This document shows positions 1 through 7,855 of a stretch of 11,403 nt of DNA, in pieces; the stretch's first letter is position 1, and the number at the start of each line of letters is the position of its first letter. Origin of the DNA: Sphingopyxis sp. GTDB taxonomy: Bacteria > Pseudomonadota > Alphaproteobacteria > Sphingomonadales > Sphingomonadaceae. The DNA is taken from positions 1 through 11,403 of the forward strand of contig JAHCKJ010000049.1 of the NCBI GenBank assembly GCA_026125835.1, read 5' to 3'. The position numbers were made by a program, and so were the translations under genes. The notes under the pieces are model-generated. The model had not been told where the DNA came from. It saw only the letters and a list, made by a program, of their open reading frames with translations, and did no database searches.

Positions 1-3000
1 GGCGGCAAGCTGCGGCTGGTCCATCGCGGTTCGGACACCGAATTCGAAATGCCCTTCGCCATTGCCGCGACGGGCAGCGGCGAGACGGTGTGGAACGTCC
101 CCGCCGCGGCACCGATGGGCGATTACGAGCTGGTCTTTGTCACCAAGGACAAAAAGGGCGAGGACAAGACGATCTGGTCGGGCCAGTCGGTCAAGATCGA
201 CGAATATCGCCTGCCGACGATGAAGGCGGCGGTCACCGGGCCGAAAACCGCGCTCGTCCGCCCCGCCGCGGTGCCGCTCAGCCTGTTCGTCGGCTATCTG
301 TCGGGCGGCCCCGCCGCCAATATCCCCGTCGAATTGCGCACCAATTTCCGCTCCAGCTGGTCGCCTCCGCAAGATTACCGCGACTGGGATTTCGATGGCC
401 AGCCGGTGAAGGAAGGCGTGATCCAGCTCGACGACAGCGGCGACGAACCCGCCGCCGCGCTGCCGCTCGCGCGCTCGGTGCCGCTCAAGCTCGACGCCAA
501 TGGCGCCGCCACCGCCAGTGTCACCGTCGACCAGCCGATCACCGAACCGACGGTGATGGCCGCCGAAATGGATTATGAGGATGCCAATGGCGAAACCTTG
601 ACCGCCAGCCGCCGCATCACCCTCTATCCCTCCGCCGTCCGATTGGGACTCAAGACCGACGGCTGGCTGATGCGCGACAATGACCTCAGGCTCAATTTCA
701 TCGCGCTCGATCTCGACGGCAAACCGGTCGCGGGCCAGCGCGTCTCGGTCGCGCTCTACAACCGCGAGATCATTACCGCGCGGCGGCGCCTGATCGGCGG
801 CTTCTATGCCTATGATAACCAGATGCGGACGACGAAGCTCGCCGCCAGCTGCTCCGCGACCACCGACAAACTCGGCCGCGCGCGTTGCGCGATGGCGCCG
901 GGCATTTCGGGCGAGGTGACGGTGGTCGCAACGACGCTCGACGCCGACGGCAATGAAGCGCGCGCGGTGCGCTCGGTCTGGCTCGCCGGCGACGACGACT
1001 GGTGGTTCGGCGGCGACAATGGCGACCGTATGGACGTCATCGCCGAAAAGCCGCGCTACGCCGCGGGCGACACCGCCAGCTTCCAGGTCCGCATGCCCTT
1101 CCGCGAAGCGACCGCCTTGGTTACCGTCGAACGCGAGGGGGTGCTGTCGAGCTTTGTCGTGCCGCTGAAAGGCACCGATCCCGTGGTCAAGGTCAAGCTG
1201 CCCGCTACTTACGCGCCCGACGTCTATGTGTCGGTGATGGCAATACGCGGCCGCGTCACCGGCGGCGAAAGCTGGTTCCGCAAGATGAAACGCGCGGTCG
1301 GTTTTCAGGTTGAAAACAGCGAGGGCGCACCGCCGACGGCTTTGGTCGACCTGGCCAAGCCCGCGTACCGCATGGGCATCGCGCGGATCAAGGTCGGCTG
1401 GGAAGGCCATCAGCTTGGCGTCAAGGTGAAGGCCGACAAGGCGAAATATGCGGTCCGCGAAACCGCCAAGGCCAGCATCGAGGTCAAGACCCCCGACGGC
1501 AAGGCACCCAAGAATGCCGACGTCGCCTTTGCCGCGGTCGACGAGGCGTTGCTTCAGCTCGCCCCCAACGAAAGCTGGCAGTTGATCGAGGCGATGATGG
1601 GGCAACGCACCCTCGACGTCCTCACCGCGACCGCGCAGATGCAGGTCGTCGGCAAACGGCATTATGGCCGCAAGGCGCTCGAACCCGGCGGTGGTGGCGG
1701 CGGCGACCTGTCGGGCCTGACCCGCGAGGATTTCCGCCCCGTCCTGCTGTGGAAGGGCAATGTCCCGCTCGACGCCAAAGGGCGCGCCACGGTCGACGTG
1801 CCGCTGTCCGACAATCTTTCGGGCTTCCGCCTCGTCGCGATCGCGACCGACGGATCGCAATATTTCGGCACCGGCGAGACGACCGTCCGCACCGTGCAGG
1901 ATCTCGGCATCTTTGCCGGGATGCCCGAAATCGTCCGCACCGGCGATACCTATGACGCGCGCTTCACGCTGCGCAACGGCACCGATCAGGCGATGGAGGT
2001 CACCGCGACCCCGACGCTGTCGCCCGCCGTCGCAACCGCGCCGCCGCTCACCGTCACCATCCCGGCGGGCGGCGCGGTGCCGATCAGCTGGTCGATGACC
2101 GCCCCCGAACAAACCGGCCCGATCGAATGGACGGTCGATGCGGCGGCCAAGGGCGGCAAGGCGCGCGACCGGCTGGTGTTCCAACAGGTCGTCGAGCCCG
2201 CGGTGCCGGTCGAAACCTGGGCCGCCAGCCTGTTCCGCGTCGGCCCCGCCACGACGCTGCCGATCGCCATCCCCGCGGGCGCCTTGCCTGGCGGCTATGT
2301 CGATGTCGCGCTCGCCGGAACGCTCGCACCGCCCTTGTCGGGGGTGCGCGACTATATGGCCGCCTATCCCTACACCTGCTTCGAACAATCGACCTCGCGC
2401 GCCATCGCGCTCGGCGATCTCGGCCGCTGGCAGGCGCTCGCCGAAGCGATGCCGACCTATCTCGATAGCGACGGCCTGCTGCGCTACTGGCCCAACGAGC
2501 GGCTGGAGGGGTCGATCGAGCTCACCGCCTATGTTCTCAGCATCACCGCGGCGAACGGCTATGCGATCCCCGAGGCGTCGAAGGCCAGGATGGTGGCGGC
2601 GCTACAGGCGGTCGTCGAAGGTCGCCTGACCCGCCGCGGCTATGGCCCCTGGGACATCCGCCCGGTCCGCATCGCGGCCTTGGCGGCGCTCGCCCGCAAC
2701 AATGCTGCCAGCCCGGGGCTCGTCGCCGCGATCGACGTCGCGCCGGTCGACATGGCGACCGGCACCCTCGCCGACGGGCTGGTTGCGATCGAAAAGACAC
2801 CCGGGGTCCGGGGCGCCCCCGCGCTGCTCACCGCCGCCGAAGCCGAGCTGCGCAAGCGCCTCGTGTACGAAGGCACCCGCCTCGACCTTGTCGACGATGC
2901 CAAGGCGCCGTGGTGGATGATGACCAGCGGCGACGAAATGGCGATCAAGGCGCTCGAAGCCGTGCTTGGCCGCAAAGACTGGGAGGATGACGCAGGCAAG

Positions 3001-3735
3001 CTGATGGTCGGCGTCGCCCAGCGCCAGCGCAAGGGCCATTGGGACACCACCCCCGCCAATGCGTGGGGCGCGGTCACCGTCCGCCGCTTCGCCGAGCTTT
3101 ATCCGGCGAGCGCGATCACCGGCGTCACCAACATCAGCCTAGCTGGCGCCAGCGCCTCGCAAAGCTGGCCGCTGCCCGCCGAAACGCCCTCGCCGCTCCG
3201 CGTCGCGCTCAATGCCGCGACGATGAGCCTTCAGCATCAGGGTAGCGGCGCGCCCTGGGCGACCGTCAGCGTCAAGGCCGCCGTGCCCTTGAAGGAACCG
3301 CTCAACGCGGGTTACCGGATCAAACGCTCGGTCAGCATCGTCAAGGCGGCGAACAAGGATCGCCTGACCCGCGGCGACGTGATCAAGGTGCGGATCGAGG
3401 TCGTCGCGGCCGCGGGCCGCACCTGGGTCGTGATCAACGATCCGATCGCTCCCGGCGCGACGATCGTCGGCAATCTCGGTGGCCAGTCCGAAATGCTCGC
3501 CAACCAAGCGGGCGGATCGGGCGCGCAGCCAAGCTATGTCGAGCGCGGCAAGGACAGCTGGCGCGGCTATTTCGGCTGGATGCCCGCGGGCACCCACGCG
3601 GTCGAATATGTCGTGCGTTTGAACGGATCAGGCCGCTTCAACATGCCGCCGACGCGCGTCGAGGCGATGTATTCGCCCGCGATCCGCGGGCAATGGCCGA
3701 ATGCGCCGCTGACGGTGGCGAGCGTGGGGTCGTGA
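1..3735 (+). CDS. yfhM: Bacterial alpha-2-macroglobulin (YfhM-like), 5'-truncated by window edge
   Basis: Periplasmic protease-trap protein of the alpha-2-macroglobulin family. A target protease cleaves the bait region, the protein changes shape and a reactive thioester captures the protease. The frame is open from base 1, so the gene begins upstream; the first in-window ATG at 49 is internal. The visible part is 1244 residues; family members are usually about 1600-1900. The N-terminal two-thirds consist of beta-rich macroglobulin-like repeats. A six-glycine run near 1690-1707 precedes the conserved stretch TREDFRPVLLW...DNLSGFRLVAIA. The thioester motif CFEQ is at 2377-2388 in the context YPYTCFEQSTSRA. 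It is followed by helical thioester-domain sequence (RYWPNERLEGSIELTAYVL, GYGPWDIRP) and a C-terminal beta domain (TWVVINDPIAPGATIVG). Because CxEQ is intact, this is the thioester-competent class. That class is linked to pbpC in E. coli, and pbpC is also the next gene here. The signal peptide or lipobox expected at the N-terminus cannot be checked. Confidence 0.95.
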   Translation, partial: GGKLRLVHRGSDTEFEMPFAIAATGSGETVWNVPAAAPMGDYELVFVTKDKKGEDKTIWSGQSVKIDEYRLPTMKAAVTGPKTALVRPAAVPLSLFVGYLSGGPAANIPVELRTNFRSSWSPPQDYRDWDFDGQPVKEGVIQLDDSGDEPAAALPLARSVPLKLDANGAATASVTVDQPITEPTVMAAEMDYEDANGETLTASRRITLYPSAVRLGLKTDGWLMRDNDLRLNFIALDLDGKPVAGQRVSVALYNREIITARRRLIGGFYAYDNQMRTTKLAASCSATTDKLGRARCAMAPGISGEVTVVATTLDADGNEARAVRSVWLAGDDDWWFGGDNGDRMDVIAEKPRYAAGDTASFQVRMPFREATALVTVEREGVLSSFVVPLKGTDPVVKVKLPATYAPDVYVSVMAIRGRVTGGESWFRKMKRAVGFQVENSEGAPPTALVDLAKPAYRMGIARIKVGWEGHQLGVKVKADKAKYAVRETAKASIEVKTPDGKAPKNADVAFAAVDEALLQLAPNESWQLIEAMMGQRTLDVLTATAQMQVVGKRHYGRKALEPGGGGGGDLSGLTREDFRPVLLWKGNVPLDAKGRATVDVPLSDNLSGFRLVAIATDGSQYFGTGETTVRTVQDLGIFAGMPEIVRTGDTYDARFTLRNGTDQAMEVTATPTLSPAVATAPPLTVTIPAGGAVPISWSMTAPEQTGPIEWTVDAAAKGGKARDRLVFQQVVEPAVPVETWAASLFRVGPATTLPIAIPAGALPGGYVDVALAGTLAPPLSGVRDYMAAYPYTCFEQSTSRAIALGDLGRWQALAEAMPTYLDSDGLLRYWPNERLEGSIELTAYVLSITAANGYAIPEASKARMVAALQAVVEGRLTRRGYGPWDIRPVRIAALAALARNNAASPGLVAAIDVAPVDMATGTLADGLVAIEKTPGVRGAPALLTAAEAELRKRLVYEGTRLDLVDDAKAPWWMMTSGDEMAIKALEAVLGRKDWEDDAGKLMVGVAQRQRKGHWDTTPANAWGAVTVRRFAELYPASAITGVTNISLAGASASQSWPLPAETPSPLRVALNAATMSLQHQGSGAPWATVSVKAAVPLKEPLNAGYRIKRSVSIVKAANKDRLTRGDVIKVRIEVVAAAGRTWVVINDPIAPGATIVGNLGGQSEMLANQAGGSGAQPSYVERGKDSWRGYFGWMPAGTHAVEYVVRLNGSGRFNMPPTRVEAMYSPAIRGQWPNAPLTVASVGS

Positions 3736-3788
3736 GGTTGTTGTGAAGCAACGTGCGCTGGATCAGCAATGCCCCATTAAATCCGTAC

Positions 3789-3863
3789 GTGCTGAGCTTG
3801 TCGAAGCACCGTTCTTTTCTTCGACGCCGACGAGAAAGAACGGCCCTTCGACAGGCTCAGGGC
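3789..3863. repeat. REP-like inverted repeat element 1 in the yfhM-pbpC gap
   Basis: Two 29-nt arms (3789-3817 and 3835-3863) are inverted copies of each other with 24 of 29 positions matching, around a 17-nt centre. The arms extend partly into the centre through TTCTTTTCT/AGAAAGAA with a one-base bulge. The outer 21 nt of each arm also forms its own small hairpin: GTGCT/AGCAC in the left arm (3789-3809) and GCCCT/AGGGC in the right arm (3843-3863). The core TGAGCTTGTCGAAG and its variant TGAGCCTGTCGAAG resemble repeats I recall as scattered through sphingomonad genomes; that family assignment is from memory. No run of T follows the stem, so it is not a clear terminator. It could stabilise the upstream mRNA 3' end or reduce read-through into pbpC. 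Confidence 0.85.
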
Positions 3864-3900
3864 GAACGGGGATTAGGGGGTGCCGTTCAAATCTGAACCC

Positions 3901-4003
3901 CGTCACCCTGAACTTGTTTCAGCATCCATGGCCCGACGTTGCCTTCTGCGCGGCACTGGTGGCAAGGGCAGGCCATGGACCCTGAAACAAGTTCAGCATG
4001 ACG
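3901..4003. repeat. REP-like inverted repeat element 2, overlapping the pbpC start
   Basis: Two 33-nt arms (3901-3933 and 3971-4003) are inverted copies with 29 of 33 positions matching, separated by 37 nt. The centre adds a further short stem, TTGCC (3939-3943) with GGCAA (3961-3965). Each arm contains a small palindrome CTGAA/TTCAG around a 5-nt loop and a CCATGG hexamer. The element is unrelated in sequence to the one at 3789-3863, though similar in architecture. The right arm contains the ATG at 3998-4000, the most upstream possible pbpC start. No T tract follows, so a transcript-level hairpin is plausible but terminator function is not supported. The motif resembles a second interspersed repeat I recall from sphingomonads. 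Confidence 0.85.
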
Positions 4004-6172
4004 AATGTATCGGTGACGACTTGGGGAAGCACTCATCTGCGTAGGCCCCGCCGCGACGCCCTCGCCTGGCTCGCCCTCGCCCTGCTCATCCTCACCACCG
4101 CGGCGCACCTCGCCACCAAGCCACCCCCCATGCCCGACTACGCGACCGTCCGCGCCGACTGGCAGCCCAGCGAAGCCTGGCTCTACGACCGCGACGGCCA
4201 GCTGCTCGACAGCGAGCGCGTAAACTTCGAGCGCCGCCGCCTCGCCTGGGTGCCGCTGGACGACATCAGCCCCGCCGTCCGCGCCGCGGTGGTCCAAGCC
4301 GAAGACCGGCGTTTCTGGTCGCACGGCGGGGTCGACTGGCTCGCGGTCGCCAGCGCGGTCCGCGCGCGGCTGAGGATCGGCGGCACCGGCGACCGCTCGC
4401 GCGGCGCCTCGACCCTTCCGATGCAGCTCGCCGCCTTCCTCGACCCCGGCCTCGCGCAGCCGGGCCAGCGCGACTGGCGCACCAAGCTCCGCCAGATGCG
4501 CGCGGCGCAGGCGCTCGCGGCGCACTGGTCGCACGACCAGATGCTCGAGGCCTATTTCAACCTCGTACCGCTGCGCGGCGAGGCGCAGGGGATCGGCGCG
4601 GGCGCGCAAAGCCTGTTCGGCAAAAAGCCCGCCGACATGACGCGAACCGACGCCGCGCTGTTCGCGGGGCTGCTTCCCAATCCGGCCGCGGGCGCCGAGG
4701 CGCTTGGCCGCCGCGCCTGCCGGGTGGCGCAAACCAAGGACTGCTCCGCGATCCGCGCCGCCGCCGCGACCCTGGTTTCGGGTGAACATGCCGCGCGGTT
4801 CGACCCCGCCCTCGCCCCGCATCTCGCGGTCCGCCTGCTCGACCAGCCCGGCAAGCGCGTCACCACCACGATCGACCGCCGCATCCAGACCGCCGCCATC
4901 GTCGCGCTCCGCCGCCAGCTGTCGGGCCTGGGATCGGACCGCGTCCGCGACGGCGCGGTCGTTGTGCTCGACAATGCGACCGGCGAGGTGCTCGCCTATG
5001 TCGGCGGCGTCGGGCTCAAATCGACCGCCGCATCGGTCGATGGTGCCAATGCGCGGCGGCAGGCGGGCTCGACGCTGAAACCGCATCTTTACGCGCAGGT
5101 GATCGAGCATGGCTGGCTCACCGCCGCCTCGATCCTCGACGACAGCCCGGTCCAGCTCGACACCGCCTCCGGCCTCTACGTCCCCAAAAACTACGACCGC
5201 AGCTTCAAGGGGCCGGTCAGCGTCCGCCACGCGCTCGCCGCCTCGCTCAACGTCCCCGCCGTCCGCGCCCTCGTTATCGACGACGTCCAGCAGTTCCGCG
5301 ACCGCCTCTGGGCGCTCGGCTATCACGGCTTGGTCGAGGACGGCGAATACTACGGCTTCAGTTTGGCGCTCGGATCGGCCGAAGTTTCCCTCGTCGAACA
5401 AGCTAACGCTTTCAGAACATTCGCCAATATGGGGAAGTGGTCTCCGGTGACATTCGACGCTGCGGGGCACCTTCGCCAACATCCGCCGCGCCAGATCGTC
5501 AACCCCGCCGCCGCTTTCATCGTCGGCGACATCCTCGCCGACGCCGCCGCCCGTACCGACGCCTTCGGCGCCGACAGCGCGCTCCGCCTCCCTTTCTGGG
5601 CCGCCGCCAAGACCGGCACCTCGAAAGGCATGCGCGACAATTGGTGCATCGGCTGGTCCGACCGCTTCACCGTCGCGGTGTGGGTCGGCAATCTCGAGGG
5701 CGATGCGATGCGCGCCGTCTCGGGCACCTCGGGCGCCGCCCCCGTGTGGCGCGACGTGATGCTCGCGCTCCACGCCGGAAACCCCGGCAAGCCCCCAGCG
5801 ATGCCGGACGGCGTCGAAGCGCGGCAGATCGCGCTGCCCGGCACCCGCGAACCACCGCGCCGCGAATTTTTCCTGGCCGGCACCGCGCAGACCGAAATGG
5901 CCGCCGCCCCGCAAGCCGCGCGCCGTCCGCGCATCACCAGTCCCGTCAGCGGCAGCGTCTATGCGCTCGACCCCGATATCCCGATCGATCGCCAGCGGCT
6001 CGCGGTCACGGTGAGTGGATCGGTCGCCGGATACCGGCTGCTGCTCGACAAAAAGCCGCTCGGCGACGCCGACGCCGGGCAGCAGATATTGCCGCGCCCG
6101 GGTAGCCATATGCTCGCGCTCGTCGATCCCGGCGGACGGATGATCGACCGGGTGCGCTTCACGGTGCGATAA
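3998..6172 (+). CDS. pbpC: Penicillin-binding protein 1C (bifunctional transglycosylase/transpeptidase)
   Basis: Class A penicillin-binding protein that polymerises and cross-links peptidoglycan on the periplasmic face of the inner membrane. Residues are numbered from the ATG at 3998 (724 aa). A membrane anchor spans about 21-38. The GT51 glycosyltransferase domain is at ~65-235, with the catalytic Glu102 in EDRRFWSHGGVDW, then GASTLPMQLA and the KLRQMRAAQAL...EAYFNLVPLRGEAQGI block. The transpeptidase domain is at ~315-565 with the nucleophile Ser358 in STLK, SLN at 416-418 and KTGT at 538-541. The C-terminal ~640-724 is a BiPBP_C-type domain (RPRITSPVSGSVYALDPD), which identifies the 1C subtype. 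All catalytic motifs are intact. The start is uncertain: ATG 3998 lies in a repeat arm and lacks a Shine-Dalgarno; GTG 4013 and CTG 4037 are in-frame alternatives, and the latter follows GGGGAAG by 7 nt. It is probably functionally paired with the alpha-2-macroglobulin gene upstream. Confidence 0.95.
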   Translation: MTNVSVTTWGSTHLRRPRRDALAWLALALLILTTAAHLATKPPPMPDYATVRADWQPSEAWLYDRDGQLLDSERVNFERRRLAWVPLDDISPAVRAAVVQAEDRRFWSHGGVDWLAVASAVRARLRIGGTGDRSRGASTLPMQLAAFLDPGLAQPGQRDWRTKLRQMRAAQALAAHWSHDQMLEAYFNLVPLRGEAQGIGAGAQSLFGKKPADMTRTDAALFAGLLPNPAAGAEALGRRACRVAQTKDCSAIRAAAATLVSGEHAARFDPALAPHLAVRLLDQPGKRVTTTIDRRIQTAAIVALRRQLSGLGSDRVRDGAVVVLDNATGEVLAYVGGVGLKSTAASVDGANARRQAGSTLKPHLYAQVIEHGWLTAASILDDSPVQLDTASGLYVPKNYDRSFKGPVSVRHALAASLNVPAVRALVIDDVQQFRDRLWALGYHGLVEDGEYYGFSLALGSAEVSLVEQANAFRTFANMGKWSPVTFDAAGHLRQHPPRQIVNPAAAFIVGDILADAAARTDAFGADSALRLPFWAAAKTGTSKGMRDNWCIGWSDRFTVAVWVGNLEGDAMRAVSGTSGAAPVWRDVMLALHAGNPGKPPAMPDGVEARQIALPGTREPPRREFFLAGTAQTEMAAAPQAARRPRITSPVSGSVYALDPDIPIDRQRLAVTVSGSVAGYRLLLDKKPLGDADAGQQILPRPGSHMLALVDPGGRMIDRVRFTVR
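4023..4029 (+). promoter_or_regulatory. Possible Shine-Dalgarno GGGGAAG inside the pbpC 5' end
   Basis: GGGGAAG lies 7 nt before an in-frame CTG at 4037, whereas nothing resembling a ribosome binding site precedes the ATG at 3998. If used, the protein would begin just before the basic LRRPRRD segment that precedes the membrane anchor and would be 13 residues shorter. CTG is a rare start codon, so this is suggestive only. Confidence 0.3.
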
Positions 6173-6199
6173 AGCGCATGTCACAAGCCTGAAATTAAG

Positions 6200-6227
6200 T
6201 TGCGCTGGCGCGCGAAGCGTCTAGTCT
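6200..6227 (+). promoter_or_regulatory. Candidate sigma-70 promoter of the amino acid permease
   Basis: TTGCGC (6200-6205) and TAGTCT (6222-6227) are spaced 16 nt apart in the 102-bp gap after pbpC. Transcription would start near 6234, giving a 5' leader of about 40 nt. The -35 begins with the conserved TTG; the -10 is weak. The gap shows no clear terminator for pbpC, so read-through from upstream is also possible. Confidence 0.35.
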
Positions 6228-6260
6228 GCCGCGCAGGAGAATGGCGGCAAAGTCGCCAAT

Positions 6261-6267
6261 AAGGGGA
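6261..6267 (+). promoter_or_regulatory. Ribosome binding site of the permease gene
   Basis: AAGGGGA ends 7 nt before the ATG at 6275 and fixes that start. A small 5-bp hairpin (TGGCG 6242-6246 with CGCCA 6254-6258) lies directly upstream of it. Confidence 0.65.
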
Positions 6268-6274
6268 TGTTCAC

Positions 6275-7831
6275 ATGATATTTGGTCGCGTCAAACCGAT
6301 CGACGCCATTTTGGCCACGGCCGAAAAGAAATCGCTCCATCGCTCGCTCGGTGCCCTGCAACTGACCTTGTTCGGGATAGGCTGCGTCATCGGTACCGGC
6401 ATTTTCGTCCTCACGTCAGCGGGTGCGCAAAAGGCCGGGCCTGGGCTGATGCTCGCCTTTGCCATCGCCGGTGCGATCTGCATCGTTGCGGCGCTCTGCT
6501 ATGCGGAGATCGCGGCGATGCTGCCTGTCGCGGGCTCCGCCTATACCTACACCTATTCGGTGATGGGCGAAATTCTGGCCTGGTCGGTCGGCTGGGCGCT
6601 CGTGCTCGAATATGCGGTTGCGGCCAGCGCGGTGTCGGTCGGGTGGTCCGGCTATTTCTCCGGAACCATATTGAACGAGTTTCTGGGGATACAATTGCCT
6701 GCCTATCTCGCCGCCGGCCCGCTGGCCTTTGGCGGCGCGCCGGGTGGTTTCATCAATCTCCCCGCCGTCGTCATCGCCCTGCTCGTCACCTGGCTGTTGA
6801 TGATCGGCACCACTGAATCGGCGCGGGTCAACGCGGTGCTCGTCGCGATCAAGGTGACCGCGCTCACCGCGTTCATCGTGCTGACGCTGCCGCAGGTCGA
6901 GATGGAGAAATTCAATCCTTTCCTGCCTGCCGGTGTCTTCGGCGGACTGGGGTCGGGCATTGGCGCGGTCGGCGCCGCAGCGACGATCTTTTTCGCCTAT
7001 GTCGGTTTCGACGCGGTTTCGACCGCTGCCGAGGAAACCCGCAATCCGCAGAAGAACGTCCCGATCGGTCTGATCGGTTCGCTGCTCTTTTGCACCATTT
7101 TCTACATTCTTGTCGCCGCAGGTGCGGTCGGCACGATCGGTGGCCAGCCGATCATGGGGCCGAACGGTATTCCTTTCCCCGCAGGCTCGGCTGAACTCGC
7201 GCGCCAGTGCGCGATGCCCGAATATTCGGGGATGCTCGTATGCTCGAACGAAGCGCTGGCGCATGTGCTGCGCCAGATCGGCTTCTCGGGCGTCGGTAAT
7301 ATGCTCGGCATCGCGGCCTTCGTCGCGCTGCCGTCGGTCATCCTGATCCTGCTGTTCGGTCAAACGCGCATCTTTTTCGTGATGTCGCGCGACGGGCTGC
7401 TGCCCGAAGGACTGTCGAAAATCCACCCCAAGTGGAAGACGCCTTATGTCGTGACCGCGATCACCGGTAGCGTCGTTGCCTTTGCCGCCGCCTTCCTGCC
7501 GGTGGGGCAGCTGGCCGACATCGCCAATGCCGGGACGCTCTATGCCTTCTTCATGGTCGCGCTCGCGGTCATGCTGCTGCGCAAGTCCGAACCGAACCGG
7601 CCGCGTCCGTTCCGCACCCCGGCGCTGTGGCTGGTCGGACCGCTGACCATGGCAGGCTGTGTGTTCCTGTTCATCAACTTGCCGTTCGAGGCGATGATCG
7701 TACTGCCTAGCTGGGCGATCATCGGTTTCATGATCTATTTCGCCTATGGCTATCGCAAGAGCCATCTCGGCCAGGGCCGGGTCGAAGTGCATGAAAGCGA
7801 TCTGGAACAGAACGCTCCGATCCACGACTGA
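6275..7831 (+). CDS. APC-superfamily amino acid permease (cationic amino acid transporter, CAT/YfnA-like)
   Basis: Inner-membrane amino acid transporter of 518 aa with about 12 hydrophobic segments and the LeuT-like APC fold. TM1 carries the unwound substrate-site signature GIGCVIGTGIFVLTS (~34-48). TM2 has the EIAAMLPVAGSAYTYTY block (~78-94). TM6 and the following loop carry FFAYVGFDAVSTAAEETRNPQKNVP (239-263), typical of the CAT group (TC 2.A.3.3), followed later by FGQTRIFFVMSRDGLLP (361-377). The substrate, probably a neutral or cationic amino acid, cannot be fixed from sequence. The TM7-TM8 loop (~288-332) appears long and contains two cysteines (312 and 323). The start at 6275 has a good Shine-Dalgarno. 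The gene is probably monocistronic: candidate promoter at 6200-6227 and a strong terminator 25 nt after the stop. GC content appears somewhat lower than in pbpC, as is common for membrane proteins. Confidence 0.92.
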   Translation: MIFGRVKPIDAILATAEKKSLHRSLGALQLTLFGIGCVIGTGIFVLTSAGAQKAGPGLMLAFAIAGAICIVAALCYAEIAAMLPVAGSAYTYTYSVMGEILAWSVGWALVLEYAVAASAVSVGWSGYFSGTILNEFLGIQLPAYLAAGPLAFGGAPGGFINLPAVVIALLVTWLLMIGTTESARVNAVLVAIKVTALTAFIVLTLPQVEMEKFNPFLPAGVFGGLGSGIGAVGAAATIFFAYVGFDAVSTAAEETRNPQKNVPIGLIGSLLFCTIFYILVAAGAVGTIGGQPIMGPNGIPFPAGSAELARQCAMPEYSGMLVCSNEALAHVLRQIGFSGVGNMLGIAAFVALPSVILILLFGQTRIFFVMSRDGLLPEGLSKIHPKWKTPYVVTAITGSVVAFAAAFLPVGQLADIANAGTLYAFFMVALAVMLLRKSEPNRPRPFRTPALWLVGPLTMAGCVFLFINLPFEAMIVLPSWAIIGFMIYFAYGYRKSHLGQGRVEVHESDLEQNAPIHD

Positions 7832-7855
7832 CGGGACAGGGCAACGCCGATAATC

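Noticed and set aside
1687..1707. Six-glycine run in the alpha-2-macroglobulin as a simple-repeat or frameshift artefact
   Set aside because: The frame stays intact on both sides, and a glycine-rich linker just before the conserved FRP block is expected in bacterial family members.
3743..3985. Small open frame in the yfhM-pbpC gap
   Set aside because: It simply reads through the two inverted repeats and has no ribosome binding site or recognisable protein.
3789..4003. CRISPR-like array in the intergenic repeats
   Set aside because: There are two unrelated inverted repeats and no series of direct repeats with equal spacers; no cas genes are in the window.
3887..6184. A 765-codon open frame on the minus strand, covering nearly all of pbpC
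   Set aside because: It is the antisense shadow of pbpC: high GC removes stop codons, the translation is rich in Arg, Gly and Ala without domains, and the plus strand encodes all class A PBP motifs.
6241..6816. Possible gene starting at the ATG at 6241, after AGGAG
   Set aside because: AGGAG is only 1 nt from the ATG, and the frame runs through the permease gene in another phase with an Arg/Cys-rich translation.
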